DNA from: Campylobacterales bacterium
GTDB taxonomy: Bacteria; Campylobacterota; Campylobacteria; Campylobacterales; Nitratiruptoraceae
Direction of reading: 5' to 3'
DNA length: 11,707 bases
Assembly (NCBI GenBank): GCA_027068245.1
Contig: JAMOUF010000102.1
Coordinates: forward strand, 1 to 11,707
Part shown: in pieces, positions 1-6,008 of the stretch
Position numbering within the stretch: the first letter of the stretch is position 1
Layout of the letters: every line of letters starts with the position of its first letter
Position numbers and translations under genes: made by a program
Notes under the pieces: generated by a model
What the model was told of the DNA's origin: nothing
Database searches by the model: none
The model's input: the letters and a program-made list of their open reading frames with translations, nothing else

Positions 1-1
1 T

Positions 2-649
2 TTGAAAAAATACCCCAAAGTATACAGAGCAACCATATGGCTTGGAGCCCAAAGTGAGAGTCTGGATTTGGAAAACATAAAAAGCATAGAGGATACCGCA
101 CCACTGCCCCCCTCGTTGGTAAAAGAGACCATAGAGGGCTTTAAAGGCGAATTTAGATACATTCCTCCCGCATACAGCGCTAAAAAGGTGGGAGGAAAGA
201 GAGCCTACAAACTTGCGGCGAAGGGTGAGGAGGTGGAACTAAAAGAGGTAGTATCTCGTATCGAGGATATCAAGCTCATCTCATACCGACACCCCTTCAT
301 AACCTTCGAGGCAACCGTCAGCGAAGGCACATACATAAGAAGCCTCGCAGAACATATCAGCGAAAAACTTGGCTTGAAAGGGACGCTCAGCTATCTTGAA
401 AGAGTAAGAGAGGGTATGTTCAAATACGACAATGAGCGAAAGCTGGATGTGGTGGAGTATCTAAACACCGAACAAAACTTCACCACACTCTCAAAAGATG
501 ATGTCTGGCATGGCAAAAAGATAGAGAAAAATATGCTTAAAAACCAGAAAGATGGTATATACCACCTGCTGTTTGATGACTTTTTCGCCATAATCTCAGT
601 AGAAGGCGAAAGGGTAAAATACCTGCTGAACCAGATACCGAGAAAGTAA
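2..649 (+). CDS. truB: tRNA pseudouridine(55) synthase TruB, 3' part (5' end outside window)
   Basis: TruB converts U55 in the T-loop of tRNAs to pseudouridine. The reading frame is already open at the first base. The TTG at position 2 is probably an internal Leu codon, because the visible protein begins at KVYRATIWLG, a segment that in TruB follows the catalytic-Asp motif (GTLDPxATG). About 65-70 N-terminal residues, including that Asp, therefore lie upstream. Visible family motifs are PPAYSAKKVGGKRAYKLA (residues about 55-72 of the visible part) and GTYIRSLAEHI (about 109-119), which belong to the TruB catalytic fold. The C-terminal region of about 70 residues is divergent, as is usual. The TAA stop is separated by one nucleotide from the ispE ATG, so truB, ispE and smpB look like one operon. 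In Campylobacter and Helicobacter relatives csrA usually sits just before ispE; it is absent here. Confidence 0.93.
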   Translation: MKKYPKVYRATIWLGAQSESLDLENIKSIEDTAPLPPSLVKETIEGFKGEFRYIPPAYSAKKVGGKRAYKLAAKGEEVELKEVVSRIEDIKLISYRHPFITFEATVSEGTYIRSLAEHISEKLGLKGTLSYLERVREGMFKYDNERKLDVVEYLNTEQNFTTLSKDDVWHGKKIEKNMLKNQKDGIYHLLFDDFFAIISVEGERVKYLLNQIPRK

Positions 650-650
650 G

Positions 651-1421
651 ATGAAAACTCTTTGCTATGCCAAAATAAACATCTTTTTGAAAATTACGGG
701 CTTAAGAGGCAGCTACCACGAGCTGGCATCCAGATTCATACTTTATAAAAAGCTCTATGATGTGGTAGAATTCATACCTCAAAAAACAGGCTCTTTCACC
801 ATCGTAGGAGAGCCTATTGAGAACAACATCATACACAAGGCCTATTTGAAACTGAAAGAGCACACAAAAGATGAAAAACTTGACACATTTTTCAAAAATT
901 ACGCCGTAAAACTTGAAAAAAACATCCCGATGGGTGCTGGGCTTGGCGGAGGCAGTTCGGATGCTGCCGGTTTTTTGAAACTTTGCAACACGGTTTTGAA
1001 CCTTGGGCTAAACAATAAGGAGCTGGCCCATATCGGCCAGCAAATTGGTGCCGACGTGCCCTTTTTCATATACGGATACGATGCGGCAAATGTCAGGGGT
1101 ATTGGCGAGAGTATCGAGAGGTTCGAGGACGAGGTGCCCCCTTTGGAGCTTGAGACACCGAAGGTGCACTGCGATACGGCCGCCGTTTACCGGTATTTCA
1201 GGCAAAACTACCTTGGCTTTGACAAAGCGTTGGCCGATAAAATGCTTCAAAGCACATCTAAACGGATTTTGGAAGAGTTTGCCCCTTTGGAGGCCAACGA
1301 CCTTTACAAAAGCGCCGCGCAGCTTTGCGGCGAATTAAAAAAATACCAAAAGAGCCACTACCTAAGCGGGAGCGGCAGTTCAATTTTCAGGAGGGCGGAT
1401 GAAAGCGGTAGCAACGAATAA
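651..1421 (+). CDS. ispE: 4-(cytidine 5'-diphospho)-2-C-methyl-D-erythritol kinase IspE
   Basis: IspE is the GHMP-family kinase that phosphorylates the 2-hydroxyl of CDP-methylerythritol with ATP, in the non-mevalonate (MEP) isoprenoid pathway, in the cytosol. The 256-residue protein has the N-terminal AKIN substrate-side motif (residues 7-10, with Lys8), the SYHEL segment (21-25), the glycine-rich ATP-binding motif [15 protein letters not shown] (93-107), GADVPFF with the catalytic Asp at 135 (133-139), and the C-terminal SGSGSSIF motif (239-246). Length is slightly short for the family (E. coli about 283) but normal for Campylobacterota. The ATG lies one base after the truB stop. The 3' end overlaps smpB by 23 bp, and the smpB ribosome-binding site lies inside ispE, so the two are probably translationally coupled. 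Confidence 0.95.
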   Translation: MKTLCYAKINIFLKITGLRGSYHELASRFILYKKLYDVVEFIPQKTGSFTIVGEPIENNIIHKAYLKLKEHTKDEKLDTFFKNYAVKLEKNIPMGAGLGGGSSDAAGFLKLCNTVLNLGLNNKELAHIGQQIGADVPFFIYGYDAANVRGIGESIERFEDEVPPLELETPKVHCDTAAVYRYFRQNYLGFDKALADKMLQSTSKRILEEFAPLEANDLYKSAAQLCGELKKYQKSHYLSGSGSSIFRRADESGSNE

Positions 1422-1851
1422 AAAGGCGTATCACGATTTTGAGATAGAGGAGAAACTGGAGGCGGGCCTGGTGCTCTCGGGCAGCGAGGTAAAAGCCATA
1501 AGGGCGGGCAGGGTCAACCTCAAAGACAGTTTCGTAAAATTCATAAAAGGAGAACCCTTCGTCTTTGGAATGCATATAAGCCACCTGGACTCAGCCAACC
1601 CACATTTCAAACCGGACGAGAAGCGCCCCAGAAAACTACTGCTGCATAAAAAGCAGATTGACAAACTGCTTGGGAAAACCAGCCAAAAAGGTTATACCGT
1701 AGTCCCTTTAAGGCTATATTTCAACAACAAAAACCTGGCAAAACTTGAGATAGGACTTGCCAAGGGTAAGAGTTTGCACGACAAAAGAGAGTCCATAAAG
1801 AAAAAGATGCTCGAAAGAGAGGCCAGGGCCGCTATGAAGGATTATAGATAG
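1399..1851 (+). CDS. smpB: SsrA-binding protein SmpB
   Basis: SmpB binds tmRNA and delivers it to stalled ribosomes for trans-translation. The 150-residue protein has the full family layout: N-terminal NKKAYHDF, then [17 protein letters not shown] (residues 21-37), the SHLDSANP and [11 protein letters not shown] segments (61-87), and the basic C-terminal tail [10 protein letters not shown] (127-136), which sits in the mRNA channel when tmRNA enters the ribosome. The ATG is preceded by AGGAGGG at 1389-1395 within ispE. The last 20 bp overlap the end of the convergent lipoprotein gene, and the TAG stop lies in the loop of a 7-bp inverted repeat (1838-1858). The ssrA gene itself is not in this window. 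Confidence 0.96.
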   Translation: MKAVATNKKAYHDFEIEEKLEAGLVLSGSEVKAIRAGRVNLKDSFVKFIKGEPFVFGMHISHLDSANPHFKPDEKRPRKLLLHKKQIDKLLGKTSQKGYTVVPLRLYFNNKNLAKLEIGLAKGKSLHDKRESIKKKMLEREARAAMKDYR

Positions 1852-2434
1852 TAATCCTCAAATCATACAGCGCCCCATCGCGTCTGAAACGGACCCGGAC
1901 CGTGTTTCTCCCTTTACCCGGCTTTATCGACACGCTCTGACTTACCATGCGGTAGTCCCCCTCACAGCCCACATAGCTTTGCAGATGGCGCTTTGAGTCT
2001 GCAGGCTCTATGTTTATAAGAACCTCTCCGTTGCGATATGCGCTCCAAAAACAGAGCCTGTCGTTAACGCATATTTTCCTGACCTCTTTGTCAGTCAGAG
2101 TAAAAGCCACGGGATATATCTTGAAGGCGCGTTTTTTATAAAAGACCTCGCCACTTACCTCCACTTTAACCGGACTATACAAAGGGGCCTGGTCGGAGCA
2201 TGGATAGAGGGCCTCAACCTTCATCTGCTTTAGTTCGAGCTCTTTTTGACGATTTTGCTCTTCAAGCATATAGCGTTGCTCTCTAAGCTTTTCGGCCTCG
2301 ATGTAGTCTTGGCAAATCACTTCCTGTTTCACTTTGGAGAAGTCGTTGAAAAGCTCTTTATCCACGCCACATACCTTCTCAGCGCATCCTGTAAAAATTA
2401 GTAGAATTAAAATATAAAGCGTAAATCTATACAT
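1832..2434 (-). CDS. Putative Cys-rich periplasmic lipoprotein of unknown function
   Basis: I do not recognise a family. The 200-residue protein starts with a short signal peptide: hydrophobic residues 4-15, then Thr-Gly-Cys, giving a lipidation site at Cys17. Phe at -3 rather than Leu or Val makes the lipobox slightly atypical. A charged, Glu/Lys/Gln-rich stretch at about 44-74 looks like a short coiled coil. The remainder (about 85-200) is rich in alternating hydrophobic residues, suggesting a beta-sandwich-like domain, and ends RITIYNPS. Six cysteines besides Cys17 (22, 41, 79, 122, 128, 157) would allow three disulfides, which fits a periplasmic location. The ATG has AGGAGGG four to five bases upstream, but that site is one arm of a strong hairpin. 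The gene lies 52 bp after rplS on the same strand and converges on smpB with a 20-bp overlap. It is not part of the conserved block as I know it from relatives, so it may be lineage-specific. Confidence 0.8.
   Translation of the reverse strand: MYRFTLYILILLIFTGCAEKVCGVDKELFNDFSKVKQEVICQDYIEAEKLREQRYMLEEQNRQKELELKQMKVEALYPCSDQAPLYSPVKVEVSGEVFYKKRAFKIYPVAFTLTDKEVRKICVNDRLCFWSAYRNGEVLINIEPADSKRHLQSYVGCEGDYRMVSQSVSIKPGKGRNTVRVRFRRDGALYDLRITIYNPS
1838..1858. repeat. Inverted repeat spanning the convergent ends of smpB and the lipoprotein gene
   Basis: AGGATTA (1838-1844) and TAATCCT (1852-1858) are perfect 7-bp arms around a 7-nt loop that contains the smpB TAG stop (1849-1851). Being a perfect inverted repeat, it can form on RNA from either strand; on the smpB transcript a U-G pair could add an eighth step. 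No T-run follows on either strand, so it is not a standard intrinsic terminator. A shared 3'-end stabiliser or a weak two-way terminator are the plausible roles. Confidence 0.5.
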
Positions 2435-2435
2435 A

Positions 2436-2456
2436 ATCCCTCCTGATAGGAGGAAT
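2436..2456 (-). promoter_or_regulatory. Hairpin covering the ribosome-binding site of the lipoprotein gene
   Basis: Read on the minus strand, AUUCCUCCU and AGGAGGGAU form a 9-bp stem (one G-U pair) with a 3-nt loop, ending two bases before the ATG at 2434. The 3' arm is the Shine-Dalgarno sequence and the 5' arm is its exact complement. Any RNA that includes the 5' arm, such as readthrough from rplS, should have this start site closed. The stem might instead act as a weak transcription barrier after rplS, but no U-run follows. Confidence 0.55.
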
Positions 2457-2460
2457 TATA
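2455..2460 (-). promoter_or_regulatory. Candidate -10 box (TATAAT) for the lipoprotein gene
   Basis: A perfect TATAAT on the minus strand, between the rplS stop and the lipoprotein ATG. No good -35 hexamer is visible at the usual distance, which is common in Campylobacterota. Transcription would be expected to start near 2448, in the hairpin loop, giving a leader of only about 14 nt that keeps AGGAGGG but loses the complementary arm. Confidence 0.4.
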
Positions 2461-2486
2461 CACTGTTTTTGTGGAATGAATGTGGA

Positions 2487-2843
2487 TTATTTGCGGAGTT
2501 CTTTGATTCTTGCAGCCTTGCCTTTTCTCTCTCTTAGATAGTATAGCTTGGCTCTTCTTACACGCCCTCTTCTTAAAACCTTGATATCTTTTATACTGTC
2601 GCTGTAGATTGGGAATATTCTCTCAACTCCGATATTGTTGGCGCCTATCTTTCTTACCGTAAAGGTTCTTCCGGTCCCCTCTCCCCTGATGGAGATACAT
2701 ACACCTTCAAAGTTCTGGATTCTCGTTTTATCGCCCTCTTTTATCTCAACGGCAACCCTTACGGTGTCTCCCGCTTTAAAATCAGGAATCTGCTTGGCTT
2801 CAACCTGAGACTTTTCGAAATGCTCTATATACCTGTTTCTCAT
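2487..2843 (-). CDS. rplS: 50S ribosomal protein L19
   Basis: L19 is a 50S protein located at the interface with the 30S subunit. The 118-residue protein matches family length and motifs: an N-terminal helix, [16 protein letters not shown] (residues 22-37), [22 protein letters not shown] (45-66), [10 protein letters not shown] (72-81) and the basic end [16 protein letters not shown] (91-106). It starts at ATG with AAGGA seven bases upstream, 20 nt after the trmD stop. It is the last gene of the ffh-rpsP-khpA-rimM-trmD-rplS operon. No standard terminator with a T-run follows it. Confidence 0.97.
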   Translation of the reverse strand: MRNRYIEHFEKSQVEAKQIPDFKAGDTVRVAVEIKEGDKTRIQNFEGVCISIRGEGTGRTFTVRKIGANNIGVERIFPIYSDSIKDIKVLRRGRVRRAKLYYLRERKGKAARIKELRK

Positions 2844-2863
2844 CTTTTTTCCTTTTATGGGTA

Positions 2864-3520
2864 TTAAGGTCTGTAGTATCTGGTCCTTAACAGTGCCATA
2901 CTGTTTTTTAAGGCTGTAATTTTAGCGTGATTTCCCTTTAAAAACTCTGAAGGAATTTTGCTACCTTCAAACTCTATAGGCTTGGTGAACGCCGGAGCCT
3001 CCAACAGCCCCTCCTCGAAACTCTCCTCCACCAGCGACTCCTCGTTTCCCAAAACGCCCCTGATGTTTCTGGCTATCGCGTCGCTCATAACCAGACTGGC
3101 AAGCTCCCCGCCGGTAAGGACGAAATCGCCTATACTGAAAACCTCGTCCGCATAACGCTCCACAACCCTCTCGTCAAAGCCCTCGTATCTGCCGCTGACG
3201 AATATTATATTCTTTTTCAACGCCAGCCGCTTGGCGTCTTTTTGATTGAACCTTTTTCCAGCCGGCGTGGTAAATATAACCCAGCTCTCTTTCTCCCTGA
3301 CGCTCTTTATCGCATCGGCTATCGGCTGGGGAGTTAGCAGCATACCGGCTCCGCCCCCGGCTTTTGGGCGGTCTACCTTCTTGTGCGAATCTTTGGAAAA
3401 CTCCCTAAAATCCACGAACTCGGTCTGCAACAACCCCTTTTGGATGGCCCTTTTTAGTATGGAGTCTTCAAAGTAGCATCTCATAATCTGGGGAAAGAGG
3501 GTGAGATAGGTAAATTTCAT
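2864..3520 (-). CDS. trmD: tRNA (guanine(37)-N1)-methyltransferase TrmD
   Basis: TrmD uses S-adenosylmethionine to methylate G37 next to the anticodon, preventing +1 frameshifting. It is a SPOUT-class trefoil-knot enzyme that works as a dimer. Motifs visible in the 218 residues: GGGAGM (55-60), [13 protein letters not shown] (109-121), [13 protein letters not shown] (129-141) with the knot, GVLGNEES (155-162), [10 protein letters not shown] (172-181) and LKGNHAKI (194-201). It lacks the roughly 35-residue C-terminal extension of the E. coli enzyme (255 residues). At the position of the catalytic Asp (E. coli Asp169, in EDSF) this protein has Glu166 (in EESF). ATG start; the first four bases overlap the rimM stop (ATGA), so the two are translationally coupled. 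Confidence 0.96.
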   Translation of the reverse strand: MKFTYLTLFPQIMRCYFEDSILKRAIQKGLLQTEFVDFREFSKDSHKKVDRPKAGGGAGMLLTPQPIADAIKSVREKESWVIFTTPAGKRFNQKDAKRLALKKNIIFVSGRYEGFDERVVERYADEVFSIGDFVLTGGELASLVMSDAIARNIRGVLGNEESLVEESFEEGLLEAPAFTKPIEFEGSKIPSEFLKGNHAKITALKNSMALLRTRYYRP

Positions 3521-4041
3521 GAAGCCTCTAATATCTCTTTTGCGCCCTGAAGCTCTATTTTTTTACTCTTTAAATCCACATCTTTTATAAATTTGTCCAA
3601 AAAAGGTATCATAAAACTCTTTGCAAATCCAAGCTCTTTAAGTGAAGGTTCTGTCTCTATCTCCAGATAGTCGCATGCAGGAAGGCGCTGGATATCTTTC
3701 ACTTTTCCCAAACGCTCGCCCTTTTCATAGGCATCAAGCCCTATGATGTCAAACCAGAAATACTCGTCCTCATCCAGGGAGATATCTTTTCTCGTCTCAT
3801 CCATGGTGGTATAAAGATATGCGTTGGTATATCTCTTCGCCTCCTCGGGAGAGTTTATCTGGGAGAATTTCACAACGCCCCGAGCCGGATTGTAGTGCTC
3901 TATGGTAAGCTCTCCCCTGTCGGTGGAAAATGTGGCCCCTTTTTTGAACTGTTGTGGAAAATCACAGAGAACGTGGAGCTTCATCTCACCTTTCAAACCT
4001 ACGCTCTTGCCAAGTCTAGCGATATTGAGCCTATCTTTCAA
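3517..4041 (-). CDS. rimM: 16S rRNA processing/30S maturation factor RimM
   Basis: RimM binds ribosomal protein S19 and helps assemble the 30S head domain. The 174-residue protein has the expected two parts: an N-terminal beta-barrel (GKSVGLKGEMKLH at about 11-23, the FPQQFKKGATF segment at about 29-39, then SPEEAKRYTNAYLY) and a C-terminal PRC-barrel (EYFWFDIIGLDAYEKGERLG at about 93-112, then IPFLDKFIKDVDL and KIELQGAKEIL). The start is TTG: the frame has no earlier ATG, the next Met is 20 residues in and would cut off the conserved N-terminus, and AAGGA lies six bases upstream. It begins two bases after the khpA stop and overlaps trmD by four bases. Confidence 0.94.
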   Translation of the reverse strand: MKDRLNIARLGKSVGLKGEMKLHVLCDFPQQFKKGATFSTDRGELTIEHYNPARGVVKFSQINSPEEAKRYTNAYLYTTMDETRKDISLDEDEYFWFDIIGLDAYEKGERLGKVKDIQRLPACDYLEIETEPSLKELGFAKSFMIPFLDKFIKDVDLKSKKIELQGAKEILEAS

Positions 4042-4043
4042 AA

Positions 4044-4286
4044 CTAATCCTTCGGCTTGACGTTAACCTTGTAGCTAACCCCGTCTTTGGCCTTGCATCC
4101 GGATATGATGGTCTTGATGGCCCCTATCATTTTGCCCTCTTTGCCGATTATCTTTCCCGCATCGGCCCTGTTGGCATAGATGGTAATCTCCGCATATCCG
4201 TCGTTTATCTGTTTGAAATCCACCTCTATGTCTTCGGGGTGGTTTGCCAAAAGCTTGGCAAAATCCCTTACAAAATCGGCTACCAT
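4044..4286 (-). CDS. khpA: KH-domain RNA-binding protein (KhpA/YlqC type)
   Basis: A small single-KH-domain protein of 80 residues. The KH signature is clear: DAGKIIGKEGKMIGAIKTII at 42-61, with the nucleic-acid-binding GxxG loop as GKEG (48-51). In Firmicutes the KhpA family binds many RNAs with its partner KhpB and affects cell division. In Campylobacterota its role is less defined, and its fixed place between rpsP and rimM suggests ribosome assembly. One base separates the rpsP TAG from this ATG, and two bases separate its own TAG from the rimM TTG. Confidence 0.9.
   Translation of the reverse strand: MVADFVRDFAKLLANHPEDIEVDFKQINDGYAEITIYANRADAGKIIGKEGKMIGAIKTIISGCKAKDGVSYKVNVKPKD
4048..4052 (-). 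promoter_or_regulatory. Ribosome-binding site deciding the TTG start of rimM
   Basis: AAGGA on the minus strand, inside the last codons of khpA, six bases before the TTG at 4041. It supports initiation at TTG rather than at the internal ATG. Confidence 0.65.
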
Positions 4287-4287
4287 C

Positions 4288-4515
4288 CTATTTTCCGGTA
4301 ATCTTTTTGACCCTCTCGCTCATTTTGGCGCCGCAGCTAAGCCAGTAGTTGAGTCTGTCCTCGTCCACTTTTACAGTAATGGGGTCAGTAAGCGGATTAT
4401 AGTATCCCAACACCTCTATCCATCCGCTGTCTCTTCTTTTTCTGCTGTCTGTAACCACCACTCTGTAAAAGGGCTTTTTCTTTCTTCCAAATCTTGCAAG
4501 TCTGATAACTGTCAT
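4288..4515 (-). CDS. rpsP: 30S ribosomal protein S16
   Basis: S16 binds 16S rRNA early in 30S assembly. The 75-residue protein is complete and shows [19 protein letters not shown] (3-21), [19 protein letters not shown] (23-41) and [17 protein letters not shown] (53-69). The ATG has AAGGAG at 4523-4528, seven bases upstream. A 61-bp gap with inverted repeats separates it from ffh. No separate promoter with both elements is visible, so it is probably read from ffh. Confidence 0.97.
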   Translation of the reverse strand: MTVIRLARFGRKKKPFYRVVVTDSRKRRDSGWIEVLGYYNPLTDPITVKVDEDRLNYWLSCGAKMSERVKKITGK

Positions 4516-4522
4516 CTAATTT

Positions 4523-4528
4523 CTCCTT
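4523..4528 (-). promoter_or_regulatory. Ribosome-binding site of rpsP
   Basis: AAGGAG on the minus strand, seven bases before the rpsP ATG at 4515, in an A/T-rich setting. It lies just after the 4539-4583 inverted-repeat structure, so folding of that structure could influence its access. Confidence 0.7.
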
Positions 4529-4538
4529 TTTAAAATTT

Positions 4539-4583
4539 AATGTAAAGGGATAAAGGCAAAAGATGCCCTTAACTCTTTACATT
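4539..4583 (-). repeat. Nested inverted repeats between ffh and rpsP
   Basis: AATGTAAAG (4539-4547) and CTTTACATT (4575-4583) are perfect 9-bp arms; the ffh stop TAA (4577-4579) lies within one arm. Inside is a GGCA/TGCC hairpin (4555-4558 with 4564-4567, 5-nt loop). A competing pairing, AAGGG with CCCTT (4545-4549 with 4566-4570), cannot form together with the other two. The RNA of this short gap could therefore switch between two folds just upstream of the rpsP ribosome-binding site. There is no long U-run, so it is not a clear terminator. Confidence 0.45.
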
Positions 4584-5929
4584 TTTGGAAAACCGGTTCC
4601 GCCCATCTGTTTCATCATGTTCTGCATATCCTGCATACCCTTTTTGCCGGCAAATTTCTTGGCGAATTTGGCCGCATGGTTGAACTGCTTGAGAATCTTG
4701 TTGACCTCCTGCTGGCTAAGCCCCGAACCTGCCGCAATCCTTCTTTTTCTGGAGCTGTTTTTGAGTATCAAATCCGGGTCTCTTCTCTCCTTTGGAGTCA
4801 TGGAGCCTATCATTGCTTTTATCTTCTTTATCTCGGAGGAGTTTTCCAAATCCAAATCTTTGATGGCCTTCGCCATATTTCCCATCCCGGGAATCATGGA
4901 AATCAGAGATTTAAGGCTTCCCATCTTCTTTATGGACTCCAGCTGCTCCAAAAAGTCCTCGAAATTAAATTTGCCCTTGGCTATTTTTTTGCTTATCTTT
5001 TTGGCCTGTTTTTCATCTATAACGGCCGCCGTCTTCTCCGCCAAAGACTCCACGTCTCCAGCTCCCATCAATCTTCCGGTAATTCTGTCCGGGATGAAGA
5101 CCTCCAAATCGGGCAGTTTCTCCCCCGTTCCCAAAAATCTTAGAGGAACCCCTATCTGATGGGCCAGACTTATAGCAACTCCCCCTTTGCTGTCACCGTC
5201 GAATTTGGTAAGAATCACGCCGCTTATACCCAAATCCTGATTGAACTTGTCCGCACTTCTTACCGCATCCTGTCCCGTCAGCGAGTCCGCCACATAGAAA
5301 ATCTCATCCGGATTCGCCGCGGCTTTTACCTCTTTTAGTTCCTCCATCAGCTCCTCGTCTATTGCCAGACGGCCGGCGGTATCTATCAGCACCACATCAT
5401 AGAGCTTCTCTTTAGCTTCACTCAGAGCCTTTTTTACCACGGTTACCGGGTTTTTTTCGCTCTCATCGGCCCAGATATCCACCTCTACCTGCTGTGCGAG
5501 CTGTTTTAGCTGCTCCACCGCGGCCATTCTTTGCAAATCCGCCGCCACCATCAAAACCTTCTTGCCTCTTAGTTTTAGATAGTATGCGAGTTTTGCCGTG
5601 GTGGTGGTCTTACCGCTTCCTTGAAGACCGCTCATCAACACAACCGTGGGGGGTTTGCTGGCGTATACGAAACCTTTGTTGCCGGGAGCTTCCAATATCG
5701 AAGTCAGATTTGTCTTGAGCGCTTTTATGAAGCTCTCTCGCCCTATACCCTCTTTTTTCGTATCGAGTTCCACACGGCTTATAAGCTCTTTTACCACCTT
5801 GTGATGCACGTCGGCTTTCAAAAGTGATTTTTTAAGCTCCGCCAGGGCCTTTTTAAGGGCCTTTTCGTCATCTTTGAATCTGAGCTTTTTTATAACGCCG
5901 GTAAATGAACTGCTTAGGGTTTCAAACAA
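4577..5929 (-). CDS. ffh: Signal recognition particle protein Ffh (SRP54)
   Basis: Ffh binds 4.5S RNA and signal sequences of nascent proteins and, with FtsY, brings ribosomes to the membrane in a GTP-dependent cycle. The 450 residues show the N helical bundle (1-90), the GTPase domain with GLQGSGKTTTTAKL (101-114), DLQRMAAVEQL (131-141), IDTAGRL (182-188), TKFDGDSKGG (241-250) and GTGEKLPDLEVF (267-278), and the Met-rich M domain (about 295-450) with the 4.5S RNA-binding RKRRIAAGSG (394-403). The usual RPAA has Met for Pro (RMAA). The start is TTG: the protein then begins MFETLSSSF, matching family N-termini, no in-frame ATG lies upstream, and AAGGA is eight bases before it. First gene of its operon, 79 bp after the RluA-family gene. 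Confidence 0.97.
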   Translation of the reverse strand: MFETLSSSFTGVIKKLRFKDDEKALKKALAELKKSLLKADVHHKVVKELISRVELDTKKEGIGRESFIKALKTNLTSILEAPGNKGFVYASKPPTVVLMSGLQGSGKTTTTAKLAYYLKLRGKKVLMVAADLQRMAAVEQLKQLAQQVEVDIWADESEKNPVTVVKKALSEAKEKLYDVVLIDTAGRLAIDEELMEELKEVKAAANPDEIFYVADSLTGQDAVRSADKFNQDLGISGVILTKFDGDSKGGVAISLAHQIGVPLRFLGTGEKLPDLEVFIPDRITGRLMGAGDVESLAEKTAAVIDEKQAKKISKKIAKGKFNFEDFLEQLESIKKMGSLKSLISMIPGMGNMAKAIKDLDLENSSEIKKIKAMIGSMTPKERRDPDLILKNSSRKRRIAAGSGLSQQEVNKILKQFNHAAKFAKKFAGKKGMQDMQNMMKQMGGTGFPKM

Positions 5930-5937
5930 ATCTATCT

Positions 5938-5942
5938 TCCTT
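5938..5942 (-). promoter_or_regulatory. Ribosome-binding site deciding the TTG start of ffh
   Basis: AAGGA on the minus strand, eight bases before the TTG at 5929. It is the only purine-rich site at a suitable distance and supports the TTG start. Confidence 0.65.
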
Positions 5943-5959
5943 CTTATAATTTAGTGGCA

Positions 5960-5965
5960 ATTTTA
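5960..5965 (-). promoter_or_regulatory. Candidate -10 box of the ffh operon promoter
   Basis: TAAAAT (5 of 6 matches to TATAAT) on the minus strand, about 31 bases before the ffh start, which would give a leader of roughly 23 nt carrying the AAGGA site. It follows a T7 run, as is common in Campylobacterota promoters, and no good -35 hexamer is present. The AT palindrome at 5977-5998 covers the position where a -35 element would lie. Confidence 0.3.
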
Positions 5966-5968
5966 CTT

Positions 5969-5998
5969 AAAAAAAGATTAATTTTAGCTAAATTTAAT
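5969..5998 (-). terminator. AT-rich palindrome plus T7: candidate terminator of the purE-rluA operon
   Basis: A 22-bp palindrome (5977-5998, 10 of 11 base pairs, centred on AGCT) is followed on the minus strand by C and seven T (5975-5969), eleven bases past the RluA-family stop. The layout resembles an intrinsic terminator, but the stem is almost all A-U with one internal mismatch, so it would be weak. It could instead be an operator, since it overlaps the expected -35 region of ffh. Confidence 0.4.
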
Positions 5999-6008
5999 TT
6001 TTGCCGCC

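Noticed and set aside
2436..2456. Hairpin after rplS considered as an intrinsic terminator
   Set aside because: No U-run follows the stem on the minus strand, and one arm is the ribosome-binding site of the next gene, so a translational role fits better.
2861..2900. Shortened TrmD considered as a truncated or broken gene
   Set aside because: The frame ends naturally with TAA after the conserved LKGNHAKI region, and shorter TrmD proteins without the E. coli C-terminal extension are normal in related bacteria.
4563..5159. 198-codon open frame on the plus strand, hydrophobic, opposite ffh
   Set aside because: It is antisense to the Met/Lys-rich M domain and G-domain end of ffh; its Phe/Leu/Ser-rich composition is the complement of that coding bias, and no ribosome-binding site or family motif is seen.
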